Origin: Nocardioides kribbensis | GTDB taxonomy: Bacteria > Actinomycetota > Actinomycetes > Propionibacteriales > Nocardioidaceae | Direction: 5' to 3' | NCBI RefSeq assembly: GCF_015070375.1 | Contig: NZ_JADCLL010000001.1 | Span: 932,501-996,500, forward strand | DNA: 64,000 nt | In this document: in pieces, positions 56,836 to 64,000 of the stretch | How the letters are laid out: each line of letters begins with the position of its first letter | Numbering within the stretch: the stretch's first letter is position 1 | Notes under the pieces: model-generated | Told to the model about the DNA's origin: nothing | The model's database searches: none | Seen by the model: only the letters and a program-made list of their open reading frames with translations | Program-made: the position numbers and the translations under genes

Positions 56836-59568
56836 TCAGTCCTGGCCCAGGTGGAAGGAGTAGACCGTCAGCACGTCGCTGCCCTCGGGCACGTCGAGGC
56901 CGAAGGCCGGCAGGGCCTCCTGCAGCTCGAGCGCACGCGCCATCTGGGCCTGCTGCAGGAAGACGTCGGCCAGGGCCTGGCTGCGCACGCTGCGGAAACG
57001 CGTGGCCCGGGCGTTGGCCGAGGAGATCTGCTCGTTGGCCACGGCGGTCTGGGTGGCCCCGGTGACCAGCGAGCCCAGGATGCCTGTGCCGCCGGACTCG
57101 CGGGTGCCGAGGTCGGCCAGGACGTTGCCGAGGTCCTCGGTCAGGCGGGACTCGGAGTCGGCGACGCTGCGGTTGGCCGCCGAGACCGTCGAGTCGAGCA
57201 CGGAGAGCGCGTCGCCGACGGCACCGTCGAGGGCCAGGCCCGACGCGCGGACCGTGGCGTCGAGCTGGGTGCGCTGGGCCTCGATGCGCTCAGCCCCCTG
57301 CCCGGTGATCCGGTCGGAGGTGCGCTGGGCGCCGCGGCCGAGGCGGCCGAAGAGCTCGCTGACCTTGCCGCTGGCCTGGATGCGGGCCGCGTCGGTGCCG
57401 GCGATGGCCTCGCCCAGCGCGCCGCCCGAGCCCGAGAGGCCGTCGGTGATCGCGTCGATGCTGGCGTCGAGGTCGGCCTCGAGGCCGTCCTGGTTGCAGG
57501 CCACCTTGGTGTAGGTGAGGACGAGGCGGTCGACGGGCTTGCTCAGCGCGGGTGCGTCGTCGACGTCCTCGCACGAGGGCGCGGCGTAGGAGTCGCTGAG
57601 CGACACGACGCTCTCGGTGAGCTTGGAGAGCCGGCCGGCCAGGGAGCCGGCGGAGGCGTTGGTGGCGGCGGTGACGCGCTCGAGGGCCTGGTCGACGCCG
57701 CTCTGGATCGCGGCGAAGTCGACCGCCACGGCGTCCTTCGACGAGAGTCCCGCGATGCTGTCGAGGGTCGCGACGACCGGCGCGAGGCGCGCGTCGACGG
57801 TCGAGCCCGGGGTGGCGCAGCCGGCCTGGTCCCGGGCGGTCTGGATCTGGCCGGCCAGGGTCGCGTCGGCGGTGGCCGCGGGGTCCATGGCGCACACGGT
57901 GCCGCGCAGCGCGGCCAGGTCGGCCTGGAGGCTGCGGGCGGTGGCGGCCTGGGAGACGGCCTGGGCGTTGATGGTCTCGAAGCGGCGGCGCAGCCCGGAG
58001 GTGGCGTCGGGGCCGAGGAGGTTCTTGAGGTTGGTCAGCGTGACGCTCAGCTGGCCGAGGACGGCGTCGAGCGGCTCGAGGGGGTTGCCCGGGTTGGTGG
58101 GGTCGACCTGGAGCGCGGTCTTCTTCACCGACTCCACCAGGGAGGTCACCCCGGCGACCTGGACGCCCAGGTCGTCGACGAGGCTCTCGTCGAAGCGGCC
58201 GCCGAGGCGGTCGCCCAGCGCCTGGAGGACCTCGCCCTGGTCGCCGACGGCCCGGCTGGCCGCGGAGAGCACGCAGACCGCGGAGGTGGACTCCTCGGTG
58301 CAGGTCGCGACGTCGGCGGCGGAGCCGATCTGCTCGCGCAGGGAGTCGACGATGCGCTCGCTGCACTCCGTGCCGGCCTCGCCGAGGGTCTCGAGGCGGC
58401 TGGCCACGGCCACGAGCTGGCCGTAGACGGTGTCGGAGGCGAGGCTGCCGCCGAGCACGACGCCGCAGCCGCCGCCGGTGCCGGCGGGCTGGGGAGCGGG
58501 GATCCGGTCGGGGTCGCCGAGCTTGGCCTTGACGGCGTCGATGCTGCGGGCGAGCGCGGCGTTGGCGGAGTCGGTGGCGCCGCCGAGCTCGCCGCCGACC
58601 TGCTCGCGCAGGGCGTCGAGGTCGGTGGTGAGGCCGCTGAGGGAGGCCGTGACCTCCTGCGAGGAGCGCTGCAGCTCGGCGATGGTGCGGGCGCCGAGCT
58701 GGTCGGCCGAGGCGCCGAGGCGGCTCTCGATCTCGCCCAGCACGCCGCTGGCCTCGGTGAGCACGGCGTTGACGTCGCCGACGAGCTGGATGGTCTGGGC
58801 CTCCATCGACACCGTGCTGCCGGCGTCGTCGGCGAAGGCCTGCTCCAGCAGCGCCGCGACCGAGGTGTCGGTGACCAGGCCGGGCTGCACGCTGAGATCG
58901 AAGTCGGGCACGCTGAGCGAGTCGGACTTCATCACGAGGCGGAAGGTCGCGCTGGGCGCGAGGCGCGGCGGGGCGAGCATCGAGGCCCACTGCACCTGGG
59001 CGGCGCCGTCGGCGGACTGGCTCAGCACGCCGTTGGTGCCGTCCTCGCCGCGGGTCAGCACCTGGGTCAGGCCCTCGTCGCCGAGGTCGGCGGAGGCCAC
59101 GACGGTCAGGGGCGCTCCGATGAGGGCGTACTGCGTGCGCGAGACGCCCTCGGCGTCGTAGCTGACCCGCTCGGGCCGCACGGTGGTGTTCTGCACGGTG
59201 ACGTCGATGACGACGCGGCCGCTCTCGCCCTCGATGTCGGAGAGGTCGGTGCCGGCCCGGTCGTCGAGGCGGTAGGTCGTGGAGACGCGCACCGGGAGGT
59301 CGTCGGCGTCGGCGGCGTCGAAGTCCTGGCTCTCGCTGGCCGAGCCGCCGTCGGAGTCCTGGGTGATGGTGGTGCCCGAGAGCGAGCCGATGCTGCCGTC
59401 GGGGCCGAGCTGCACGTCGACCGCCTGGAGGGTCTGCTCGGTCGCGGCCTCGGCCGAGGTCGTGGCCGCCGAGAGCAGGCCGCCGACCAGGGCGACCACC
59501 ACCGCCGACTGGGCCGTGCGGCGGACCGCTCTCGGGTGGTTCCTCGCCGAGTGACGGGCGACAGACAT
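56836..59568 (-). CDS. Secreted coiled-coil-rich protein of unknown function
   Basis: The 910-aa protein has a Sec signal peptide (RTAQSAVVVALVGGLLSAATTSAEA, cut near 43). An N-terminal beta-rich domain of about 200 residues follows (TYRLDDRAGTDLSDIEGESGR). A long helical part of about 650 residues with heptad-like Leu/Ala spacing then runs on, with regular Asp/Ser/Ala-rich stretches and eight or more Cys in the middle (GGGCGVVLG, ECSERIV, TCTEESTSAVC). No transmembrane helix is evident. It may form a long extracellular stalk, in the manner of EsaA/YueB but without their membrane helices. I do not recognise a family. It has a good SD (GAGGAG) 4 bases before the ATG and leads the four-gene operon. 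Confidence 0.7.
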   Translation of the reverse strand: MSVARHSARNHPRAVRRTAQSAVVVALVGGLLSAATTSAEAATEQTLQAVDVQLGPDGSIGSLSGTTITQDSDGGSASESQDFDAADADDLPVRVSTTYRLDDRAGTDLSDIEGESGRVVIDVTVQNTTVRPERVSYDAEGVSRTQYALIGAPLTVVASADLGDEGLTQVLTRGEDGTNGVLSQSADGAAQVQWASMLAPPRLAPSATFRLVMKSDSLSVPDFDLSVQPGLVTDTSVAALLEQAFADDAGSTVSMEAQTIQLVGDVNAVLTEASGVLGEIESRLGASADQLGARTIAELQRSSQEVTASLSGLTTDLDALREQVGGELGGATDSANAALARSIDAVKAKLGDPDRIPAPQPAGTGGGCGVVLGGSLASDTVYGQLVAVASRLETLGEAGTECSERIVDSLREQIGSAADVATCTEESTSAVCVLSAASRAVGDQGEVLQALGDRLGGRFDESLVDDLGVQVAGVTSLVESVKKTALQVDPTNPGNPLEPLDAVLGQLSVTLTNLKNLLGPDATSGLRRRFETINAQAVSQAATARSLQADLAALRGTVCAMDPAATADATLAGQIQTARDQAGCATPGSTVDARLAPVVATLDSIAGLSSKDAVAVDFAAIQSGVDQALERVTAATNASAGSLAGRLSKLTESVVSLSDSYAAPSCEDVDDAPALSKPVDRLVLTYTKVACNQDGLEADLDASIDAITDGLSGSGGALGEAIAGTDAARIQASGKVSELFGRLGRGAQRTSDRITGQGAERIEAQRTQLDATVRASGLALDGAVGDALSVLDSTVSAANRSVADSESRLTEDLGNVLADLGTRESGGTGILGSLVTGATQTAVANEQISSANARATRFRSVRSQALADVFLQQAQMARALELQEALPAFGLDVPEGSDVLTVYSFHLGQD

Positions 59569-59650
59569 GGCTCTCCTCGTGAGGGCGCGGCGAAGGGTCG
59601 GGCCGGCCCGTGGTGACGGTCCTGGTGCGGGGGGTCGACCCGTGGTGTGT

Positions 59651-59666
59651 CCACCCCAACGGGTGG
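59651..59666. promoter_or_regulatory. inverted repeat CCACCC-CAAC-GGGTGG between the operon and pepN
   Basis: A 6-bp perfect inverted repeat lies in the 181-base divergent gap between the coiled-coil operon and pepN. It is about 85 bases from each start and could be an operator. No binding protein is known. Confidence 0.3.
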
Positions 59667-59737
59667 GCAAACCTGGTCTAGACAGATTCCACCACGAGTC
59701 GGCGCCGCTCCGCACGCCTTCGTAAAGAACGGCGTCG

Positions 59738-59743
59738 TAGGGT
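59738..59743 (+). promoter_or_regulatory. -10 element TAGGGT, leaderless pepN start
   Basis: TAGGGT lies 6 bases before the pepN ATG with CCGGGC between them, no ribosome site. Confidence 0.6.
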
Positions 59744-59749
59744 CCGGGC

Positions 59750-62242
59750 ATGTCGCTGACCCTCGTGGAGGCGCGCTCGCGCGCGGCCGCCCTGTCCGAC
59801 CTGTCCTACACCGTGGACCTCGACCTCACGGGGTGGGAGGCCGGCACCTTCGGCGTCGACACCACCGTGCGGCTGCGGACCGCCTCCCCCGACACGTTCC
59901 TCGAGCTGACCGCGGCCCAGGACGTGACGGTCGCCGTCGACGGCGTCGCGCGGGAGCCGGCGTACGACGGTCGCCGGATCACCCTCGCGGGCCTGCCCAC
60001 CGGGGTGCCGGTGGAGGTGCGGGTCACCGCCCGGGTGCCCTACGTGAGCGACGGCGACGGGATGCACCTGGCCACCGACCCGGCCGACGGCGCGACCTAC
60101 GCCTCGGCCTACCTCGGCATGGACGTCACCCAGCGGGTGCTGCCCTGCTTCGACCAGGTCGACCTCAAGGCGCCGGTGAGCATGAGCGTCACCGCCGAGG
60201 CGGGGTGGACCGTGCTCGCCAACGGCCGGCTCGAGGAGCGCGAGGACGCTGGCGGCACGGCCGTGCGCTGGCGCTTCGCCACCACGCCCCCGGTGCCGCT
60301 CGACCAGCTCGTCGTGTGCGCCGGGCCGTGGCACTCGGTCACGTGGGAGCACGCCGGCCTGCCCTTCGGGTGGCACGCCCGGGCCTCCCTGGCCGCCGAC
60401 CTCGACCGCGACGCCGCCGAGCTGGTGGCCACGACCACGGCCTGCTTCGACCACTACGCCGGGCTCTTCGCCGAGCCCTACGCCTTCGACTCCTACGACC
60501 AGGTGTTCGTGCCGGGGCAGAACTGGGGCGCCCTGGAGACCCCGGGCTGCGTGACCTACCGCGACGAGCTGCTCCCCCGCGGCCGCACCACCGCGCGGGC
60601 CACCGCCCAGCGCGCCACCGTGATCGCCCACGAGATGGCGCACATGTGGTTCGGCAACCTGGTGACGATGCGGTGGTGGGAGGACACCTGGCTCAACGAG
60701 AGCTTCGCCGACTACCTGGGCTACCGCGTGGCCGAGGCGGGCGCGGGCTTCGCCGGGGCGCTGGTGGCCCACGAGGCCGGCCGCAAGCCGGCGGCCTACG
60801 ACGCCGACCAGCGCCGCTCGACCCACCCGGTCGCGCCGCTCGCCGAGGACGTCCCCGACGTCGACAGCGCCTTCGCCAACTTCGACGCCCTCTCCTACGC
60901 CAAGGGCAACTCCTGCCTGCGCCAGCTGGTCACCTGGCTCGGCGACGAGGACTTCCTCAGCGGGGTCGACGCCCACCTGACCCGTCACCGCTTCGGCAAC
61001 GCCTCCCTCGCGGACCTCGTCGCCTCCCTCGACGAGGCCTCGCCGCGCGACGTGCGCGGCTGGGCCGAGCGGTGGCTGCGCACACCCGGCTTCGACACGG
61101 TCCTCGTCGAGCGACCCGAGGAGGGCGGCGACCCGCTGCTGCGGCGCGAGGGCGTGCGCCCCCACCGGCTGAGGGTCACGGCCTACGACGAGCACACGTG
61201 GGCCGAGGTCGCCACGCGCCTGGTCGACCTCGAGGACGACCCGGTGCGGCTGGAGGGCTGGGGCGCCCACGTGGTCGTGCCCAACGCCCACGGGGAGACC
61301 TTCGCGCGGCTGCGCCTCGACGCCCGCTCCTGGGACGCGGTGGCCGCCGGGCTGGGGGCGCTGCCCGACCCCCTGACCCGCGCGGTGCTGTGGGCCACGG
61401 CCTTCGAGCGGGTGCAGGCGCGCGACCTGCCGGTCGACGACTACCTCGCCCTGGTGGCGCGCCACCTGCCGGTCGAGCGCGACGTGGCCCTGGTGCAGGC
61501 CGTGCTGCGCCGCACCCTCGACACCGTGGTCGTGCGGTCGGTGCCGCCCGCACGGGCCGCCGAGGCGGTCGAGACCGTGGCCGCCGCGTGCCGCGCAGGG
61601 CTGGACGCCCTGGCGCAGGGCGGCGCGCCCGACGGCGCGGCGGGCCTCGAGCGGGCGATCGTGCTCACCGAGGGGCTGGCCGCCACCAGCCACGACCCGG
61701 GGCTCCTGCGCGCGTGGCTCGACGCGGGTCGCACCGCCCAGGGCGTCGAGCTCGACCCGGCCCTGCGCTGGAGCGTCGTCGGCCGTCTCGCGGCGCTCGG
61801 CGCCGCCGACGCCGCGCTCGTGGCGGCCGAGCGGCGCGCCGACCCCAGCGTGGCCGGCGAGCTGGGGGCCGCCGCGGCCCTGGCCGCGCGCCCCACCGCC
61901 GAGGCCAAGGCGGAGGCCTGGGCCGCCGCGGCCGACGACGACCGGGTCTCGAACCGGATGTTCGAGGCGCTCGTGGGCGGCATGTGGTCGCCGGAGCAGG
62001 CCGACCTGCTCGCGCCGTGGGTCTCGCGCTACCTCGAGCAGGGGCCGCTGCTGGCCGCCCGCCGCGGCCAGGCCTTCGGCGCGGTCGTGGGCCTGCGCTC
62101 CTTCCCCCGCGTGGCGCTCTCCCCGGCCCAGGTGCAGCAGCTGGAGACGGCCCTGACCGGGTCGCTCCCGACCGTGCTGCGCCGGCACTGGGAGGACCGG
62201 CTCGACGACCTGCGTGCGGGGACCGAGGCCCCGAGCACCTAG
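59750..62242 (+). CDS. pepN: Aminopeptidase N (M1 family)
   Basis: The 830-aa zinc aminopeptidase has HEMAHMWFGNLV (H294, E295, H298) and the third ligand in WLNESFADYLGY. The exopeptidase motif is GALETPG in place of GAMENPG; the Glu that holds the substrate amino group is kept. FDQVDLKAPVS and the C-terminal alpha-solenoid of about 350 residues (SRYLEQGPLLAARRGQAF) complete the typical actinobacterial PepN. It trims N-terminal residues from peptides. ATG at 59750 with TAGGGT 6 bases upstream suggests a leaderless transcript. Confidence 0.95.
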   Translation: MSLTLVEARSRAAALSDLSYTVDLDLTGWEAGTFGVDTTVRLRTASPDTFLELTAAQDVTVAVDGVAREPAYDGRRITLAGLPTGVPVEVRVTARVPYVSDGDGMHLATDPADGATYASAYLGMDVTQRVLPCFDQVDLKAPVSMSVTAEAGWTVLANGRLEEREDAGGTAVRWRFATTPPVPLDQLVVCAGPWHSVTWEHAGLPFGWHARASLAADLDRDAAELVATTTACFDHYAGLFAEPYAFDSYDQVFVPGQNWGALETPGCVTYRDELLPRGRTTARATAQRATVIAHEMAHMWFGNLVTMRWWEDTWLNESFADYLGYRVAEAGAGFAGALVAHEAGRKPAAYDADQRRSTHPVAPLAEDVPDVDSAFANFDALSYAKGNSCLRQLVTWLGDEDFLSGVDAHLTRHRFGNASLADLVASLDEASPRDVRGWAERWLRTPGFDTVLVERPEEGGDPLLRREGVRPHRLRVTAYDEHTWAEVATRLVDLEDDPVRLEGWGAHVVVPNAHGETFARLRLDARSWDAVAAGLGALPDPLTRAVLWATAFERVQARDLPVDDYLALVARHLPVERDVALVQAVLRRTLDTVVVRSVPPARAAEAVETVAAACRAGLDALAQGGAPDGAAGLERAIVLTEGLAATSHDPGLLRAWLDAGRTAQGVELDPALRWSVVGRLAALGAADAALVAAERRADPSVAGELGAAAALAARPTAEAKAEAWAAAADDDRVSNRMFEALVGGMWSPEQADLLAPWVSRYLEQGPLLAARRGQAFGAVVGLRSFPRVALSPAQVQQLETALTGSLPTVLRRHWEDRLDDLRAGTEAPST

Positions 62243-62251
62243 ATTGTCCCG

Positions 62252-62281
62252 ATGATCGAGGCGACGGGGTGGGGTGCATGA
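62252..62281 (+). CDS. possible 9-codon leader ORF coupled to the LicD-like gene
   Basis: The frame reads MIEATGWGA and stops with TGA overlapping the ATG of the next gene (ATGA). TAGATT, formed by the pepN stop codon, lies 6 bases before its ATG, the same spacing as the leaderless starts in this window. Translation would end at the LicD-like start and so could couple the two. Existence is inferred from layout only. Confidence 0.35.
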   Translation: MIEATGWGA

Positions 62282-63195
62282 GCGAGCAGGTCAAGGCCCT
62301 GGTGGCCGAGGTGCAGGGACACCTGGAGACCCTCAGCGCCGACCCCGGGCGCGACGAGGCGCTCTACGACGACCTGCGTGCCCGGCTCAACGACGTGCCC
62401 TCCGAGGAGCGCACCAGCGCGTGGCGGCGCACCAGCGTGCTGCTCGACCTCGCCTTCCGCAAGCGCGCCAAGCGCGCCCACGCCCAGCTGTCGATCATCC
62501 GGGAGAACCACCGCAAGGCCGACACCCTCGACCGCTTCGACGCCTTCTGGGCCCGCTGCGTCGCGCTGCTCGACGGCTGGACCCTCGGCGGCCACGGCTA
62601 CCGCCGCGCCCTGCGCGACCAGGGACCGGCGGTGTGGGCCGACGTGGCCGAGCTGACCGCGCTGCTCGACGCCGCCGGGCACCGGGCCTTCGCCAACTCC
62701 GGCACGCTGCTCGGGCTGGTGCGCGAGGGCGACGTCATCGCCGACGACGACGACGCCGACCTCGGCGTGCTGCTGCCCGGCGACACCCTCGCCGAGGTCG
62801 TCGCGGCCTGGGCCGACCTGCGCGCGCGGCTGGCCGCCGACGGCGTCACCGACGCCGACTTCGAGCAGCGCAACGCCCTGCACTCCAAGGTCATCGGGGC
62901 CCGCGGCACCCGCATCGACCTCTTCCCGGCCTGGGTGCTCGAGGACCGCGCCTGGGTCTGGCCCCACACCGCGGGCGACGTGCCGGCGGCCGCCCTGCTG
63001 CCCCTGGCCTCCCGCGAGACCTCCGCGGGCACCGTGCCGGTGCCCGCCGAGCCCGAGCCCTTCCTCGAGAGCAACTACGGCGCGGCGTGGCGCCGGCCCG
63101 ACCCCACCTGGGAGTTCGACTGGGCCCGGGCGCGCACCCGCTTCCCCGACTTCGTGGCCGCCCACCCGGAGTTCGCCGAGGACGTCACGGAGTGA
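62278..63195 (+). CDS. LicD-family nucleotidyltransferase-fold protein
   Basis: The 305-aa protein has NSGTLLGLVREGDVIADDDDADLG at about residues 140-165. This is the LicD/fukutin-type signature with a metal-binding Asp set (the usual form is LRHKGFIPWDDDID). N-terminal residues 1-100 are helical. A second conserved part is ALHSKVIGARGTRIDLFPAWV. LicD-like proteins add phospho-linked groups such as phosphocholine to cell-surface glycans or teichoic acids; the precise donor is unknown. It is followed by a sulfotransferase-like gene with GTGA overlap, so the pair may tailor a surface polymer. The ATG at 62278 follows GGGGTGGGGT by 2 bases. Confidence 0.75.
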   Translation: MSEQVKALVAEVQGHLETLSADPGRDEALYDDLRARLNDVPSEERTSAWRRTSVLLDLAFRKRAKRAHAQLSIIRENHRKADTLDRFDAFWARCVALLDGWTLGGHGYRRALRDQGPAVWADVAELTALLDAAGHRAFANSGTLLGLVREGDVIADDDDADLGVLLPGDTLAEVVAAWADLRARLAADGVTDADFEQRNALHSKVIGARGTRIDLFPAWVLEDRAWVWPHTAGDVPAAALLPLASRETSAGTVPVPAEPEPFLESNYGAAWRRPDPTWEFDWARARTRFPDFVAAHPEFAEDVTE

Positions 63196-64000
63196 GCACC
63201 GGGCGGGTGCTGTGGCTGCACTGCGGGGCGTTCAAGACCGGCTCCTCGCGCATCCAGACCCACGCCTGGGAGCAGCGCGACGCCCTGCTCGACGCCGGCT
63301 GGCTCTACCCGCGCGCAGGGCTCTCGCTCGACGAGCCCGAGGTGGGGGTGCGTCACACGCCGCTGGTCTACCGCTGGCGCGACCGCCCCGCCTGGGAGGC
63401 CCTGGTCGACGACCTGGTCACGGAGGTCGTGGCCTCCCCCGCCCGCCGCGTGCTGCTGTCGTCGGAGGCCTGGAGCCGCCCGGGGGCCGAGGACTCCCTC
63501 ACCGCGCTGCTCACCCGGCTCCGCGACGCCGGCGCCGTGCAGGAGGTCCGCGCGGTGGTCTACCTGCGCAACCGGCTCTCCTACGCCCGCAGCCTGCACC
63601 GCGAGCTGGTGCGCCGCCGCGCCCACGTGCGCGACCTCGACGACTTCGTGGCCGGCGAGCAGCGGCTGCTCGACCCCGTCGCCGCGCTGCGCGCCCTGCA
63701 CGCCGCGCTGGACGCGGTCGGCGGCAGCCTCGAGGTGCGCTCCTACGAGCAGGCGCCCGACACCGCCGCCGACCTCTTCGCCCACCTCGGGCTGCCCTTC
63801 GACCCCGGCCCCCACGCGCGCACCAACACCGGGCTCGACGCCTGCGAGACCGAGGCGCTGCGCCAGCTCACCCAGGTCGCCCCCGAGACCCGGTCGGCCT
63901 GGCCCGGGCTGGAGGCCGTACTCGACGCGGCGGCCGTGCCGGTGGCCCTGGAGCGCGCCGCCTGGAGCGAGCGGGTCTCCCCCGGCCGGCTCGACCTCGC
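63192..64000 (+). CDS. Sulfotransferase-like protein, N-terminal part
   Basis: The gene starts at GTG 63192 (GTGA overlap with the LicD-like gene) and runs off the right edge; 269 residues are visible. LHCGAFKTGSSRIQTHAW at the N-terminus is the PAPS 5'-phosphosulfate loop, and VVYLRNRLSYARSLHRELV the 3'-phosphate motif of sulfotransferases. The C-terminus is not seen. It may sulfate a cell-surface sugar, in line with LicD next to it. A CysQ-like PAP phosphatase elsewhere in the window would clear the by-product PAP. Confidence 0.75.
   Translation, partial: MSTGRVLWLHCGAFKTGSSRIQTHAWEQRDALLDAGWLYPRAGLSLDEPEVGVRHTPLVYRWRDRPAWEALVDDLVTEVVASPARRVLLSSEAWSRPGAEDSLTALLTRLRDAGAVQEVRAVVYLRNRLSYARSLHRELVRRRAHVRDLDDFVAGEQRLLDPVAALRALHAALDAVGGSLEVRSYEQAPDTAADLFAHLGLPFDPGPHARTNTGLDACETEALRQLTQVAPETRSAWPGLEAVLDAAAVPVALERAAWSERVSPGRLDL

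Noticed and set aside
56836-59568. YhgE/Pip or EsaA-type membrane protein
   Set aside because: No transmembrane helices were found at either end apart from the signal peptide, so the likeness is only in the long helical body.

Overview
The window is very GC-rich (roughly 70-75 % by eye) chromosomal DNA of an actinobacterium. The evidence is: guaB-guaB3-choD-like synteny, groES-groEL with a His-rich tail and CIRCE operators, a mycothiol-dependent dehydrogenase, a rplM-rpsI-glmM / glmS-acpS / alr-tsaE-tsaB-rimI-tsaD block, and frequent GTG starts. Protein flavour and gene order suggest Nocardioides or a close relative (Nocardioidaceae). This is inference; there is no 16S gene here.

Layout. 1-6,700: purine and redox genes on the minus strand (guaA 5' end, choD-like GMC oxidase, gabD2, guaB3, guaB). 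6,700-16,000: an ACT-GNAT protein, a GT-C membrane glycosyltransferase, groES-groEL under two CIRCE boxes, a THUMP-like methyltransferase, a CarH-like B12 protein without a DNA-binding domain, and mscR with a coupled metallo-beta-lactamase-fold hydrolase. 15,800-32,400: the conserved t6A / cell-wall / CoA / ribosomal block: tsaD, rimI, tsaB, a GNAT-TsaE fusion, an alpha/beta hydrolase, alr, nnr, acpS, glmS, coaA, glmM, rpsI, rplM. A convergent GNAT gene and a beta-alanine-type transaminase/mmsA pair are inserted in it. 32,400-41,500: gltA-HAD-PPTase on the plus strand, convergent with an M1 peptidase and a 1,304-aa Pls/PosA-type (poly-amino-acid synthetase-like) protein, then an orphan ESX-like fragment. 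41,500-50,900: acyl-CoA ligase, HtrA-type protease, tandem GNAT, ABC-F protein, lytic transglycosylase, HAD, cysQ-like phosphatase, pth and rplY. 51,000-59,600: a tight four-gene operon encoding a secreted coiled-coil-rich protein, a substrate-binding lipoprotein, a membrane Ser/Thr kinase and an FHA / EccC-like ATPase with a degenerate Walker A. 59,750-64,000: pepN, a LicD-like protein and the start of a sulfotransferase-like gene.

How parts work together. Most genes are housekeeping: GMP synthesis, the t6A37 tRNA modification (tsaB, tsaD, tsaE), amino-sugar and D-alanine supply for peptidoglycan (glmS, glmM, alr), CoA and carrier-protein priming (coaA, acpS), translation (rplM, rpsI, rplY, pth) and central carbon (gltA). 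Two neighbourhoods look like specialised systems. One is the Pls-like synthetase, whose adenylation pocket reads as a lysine-type code, with a translationally coupled M1 peptidase and a nearby Sfp-type PPTase. The other is the kinase/FHA-EccC-like/lipoprotein/coiled-coil operon, which resembles a stripped-down, phosphorylation-linked relative of type VII secretion parts.

Many genes carry TANNNT six to eight bases before an ATG/GTG with no ribosome binding site in between. This is the signature of leaderless transcripts and was used to settle several starts. No tRNA, rRNA, CRISPR array, insertion sequence or prophage was seen.
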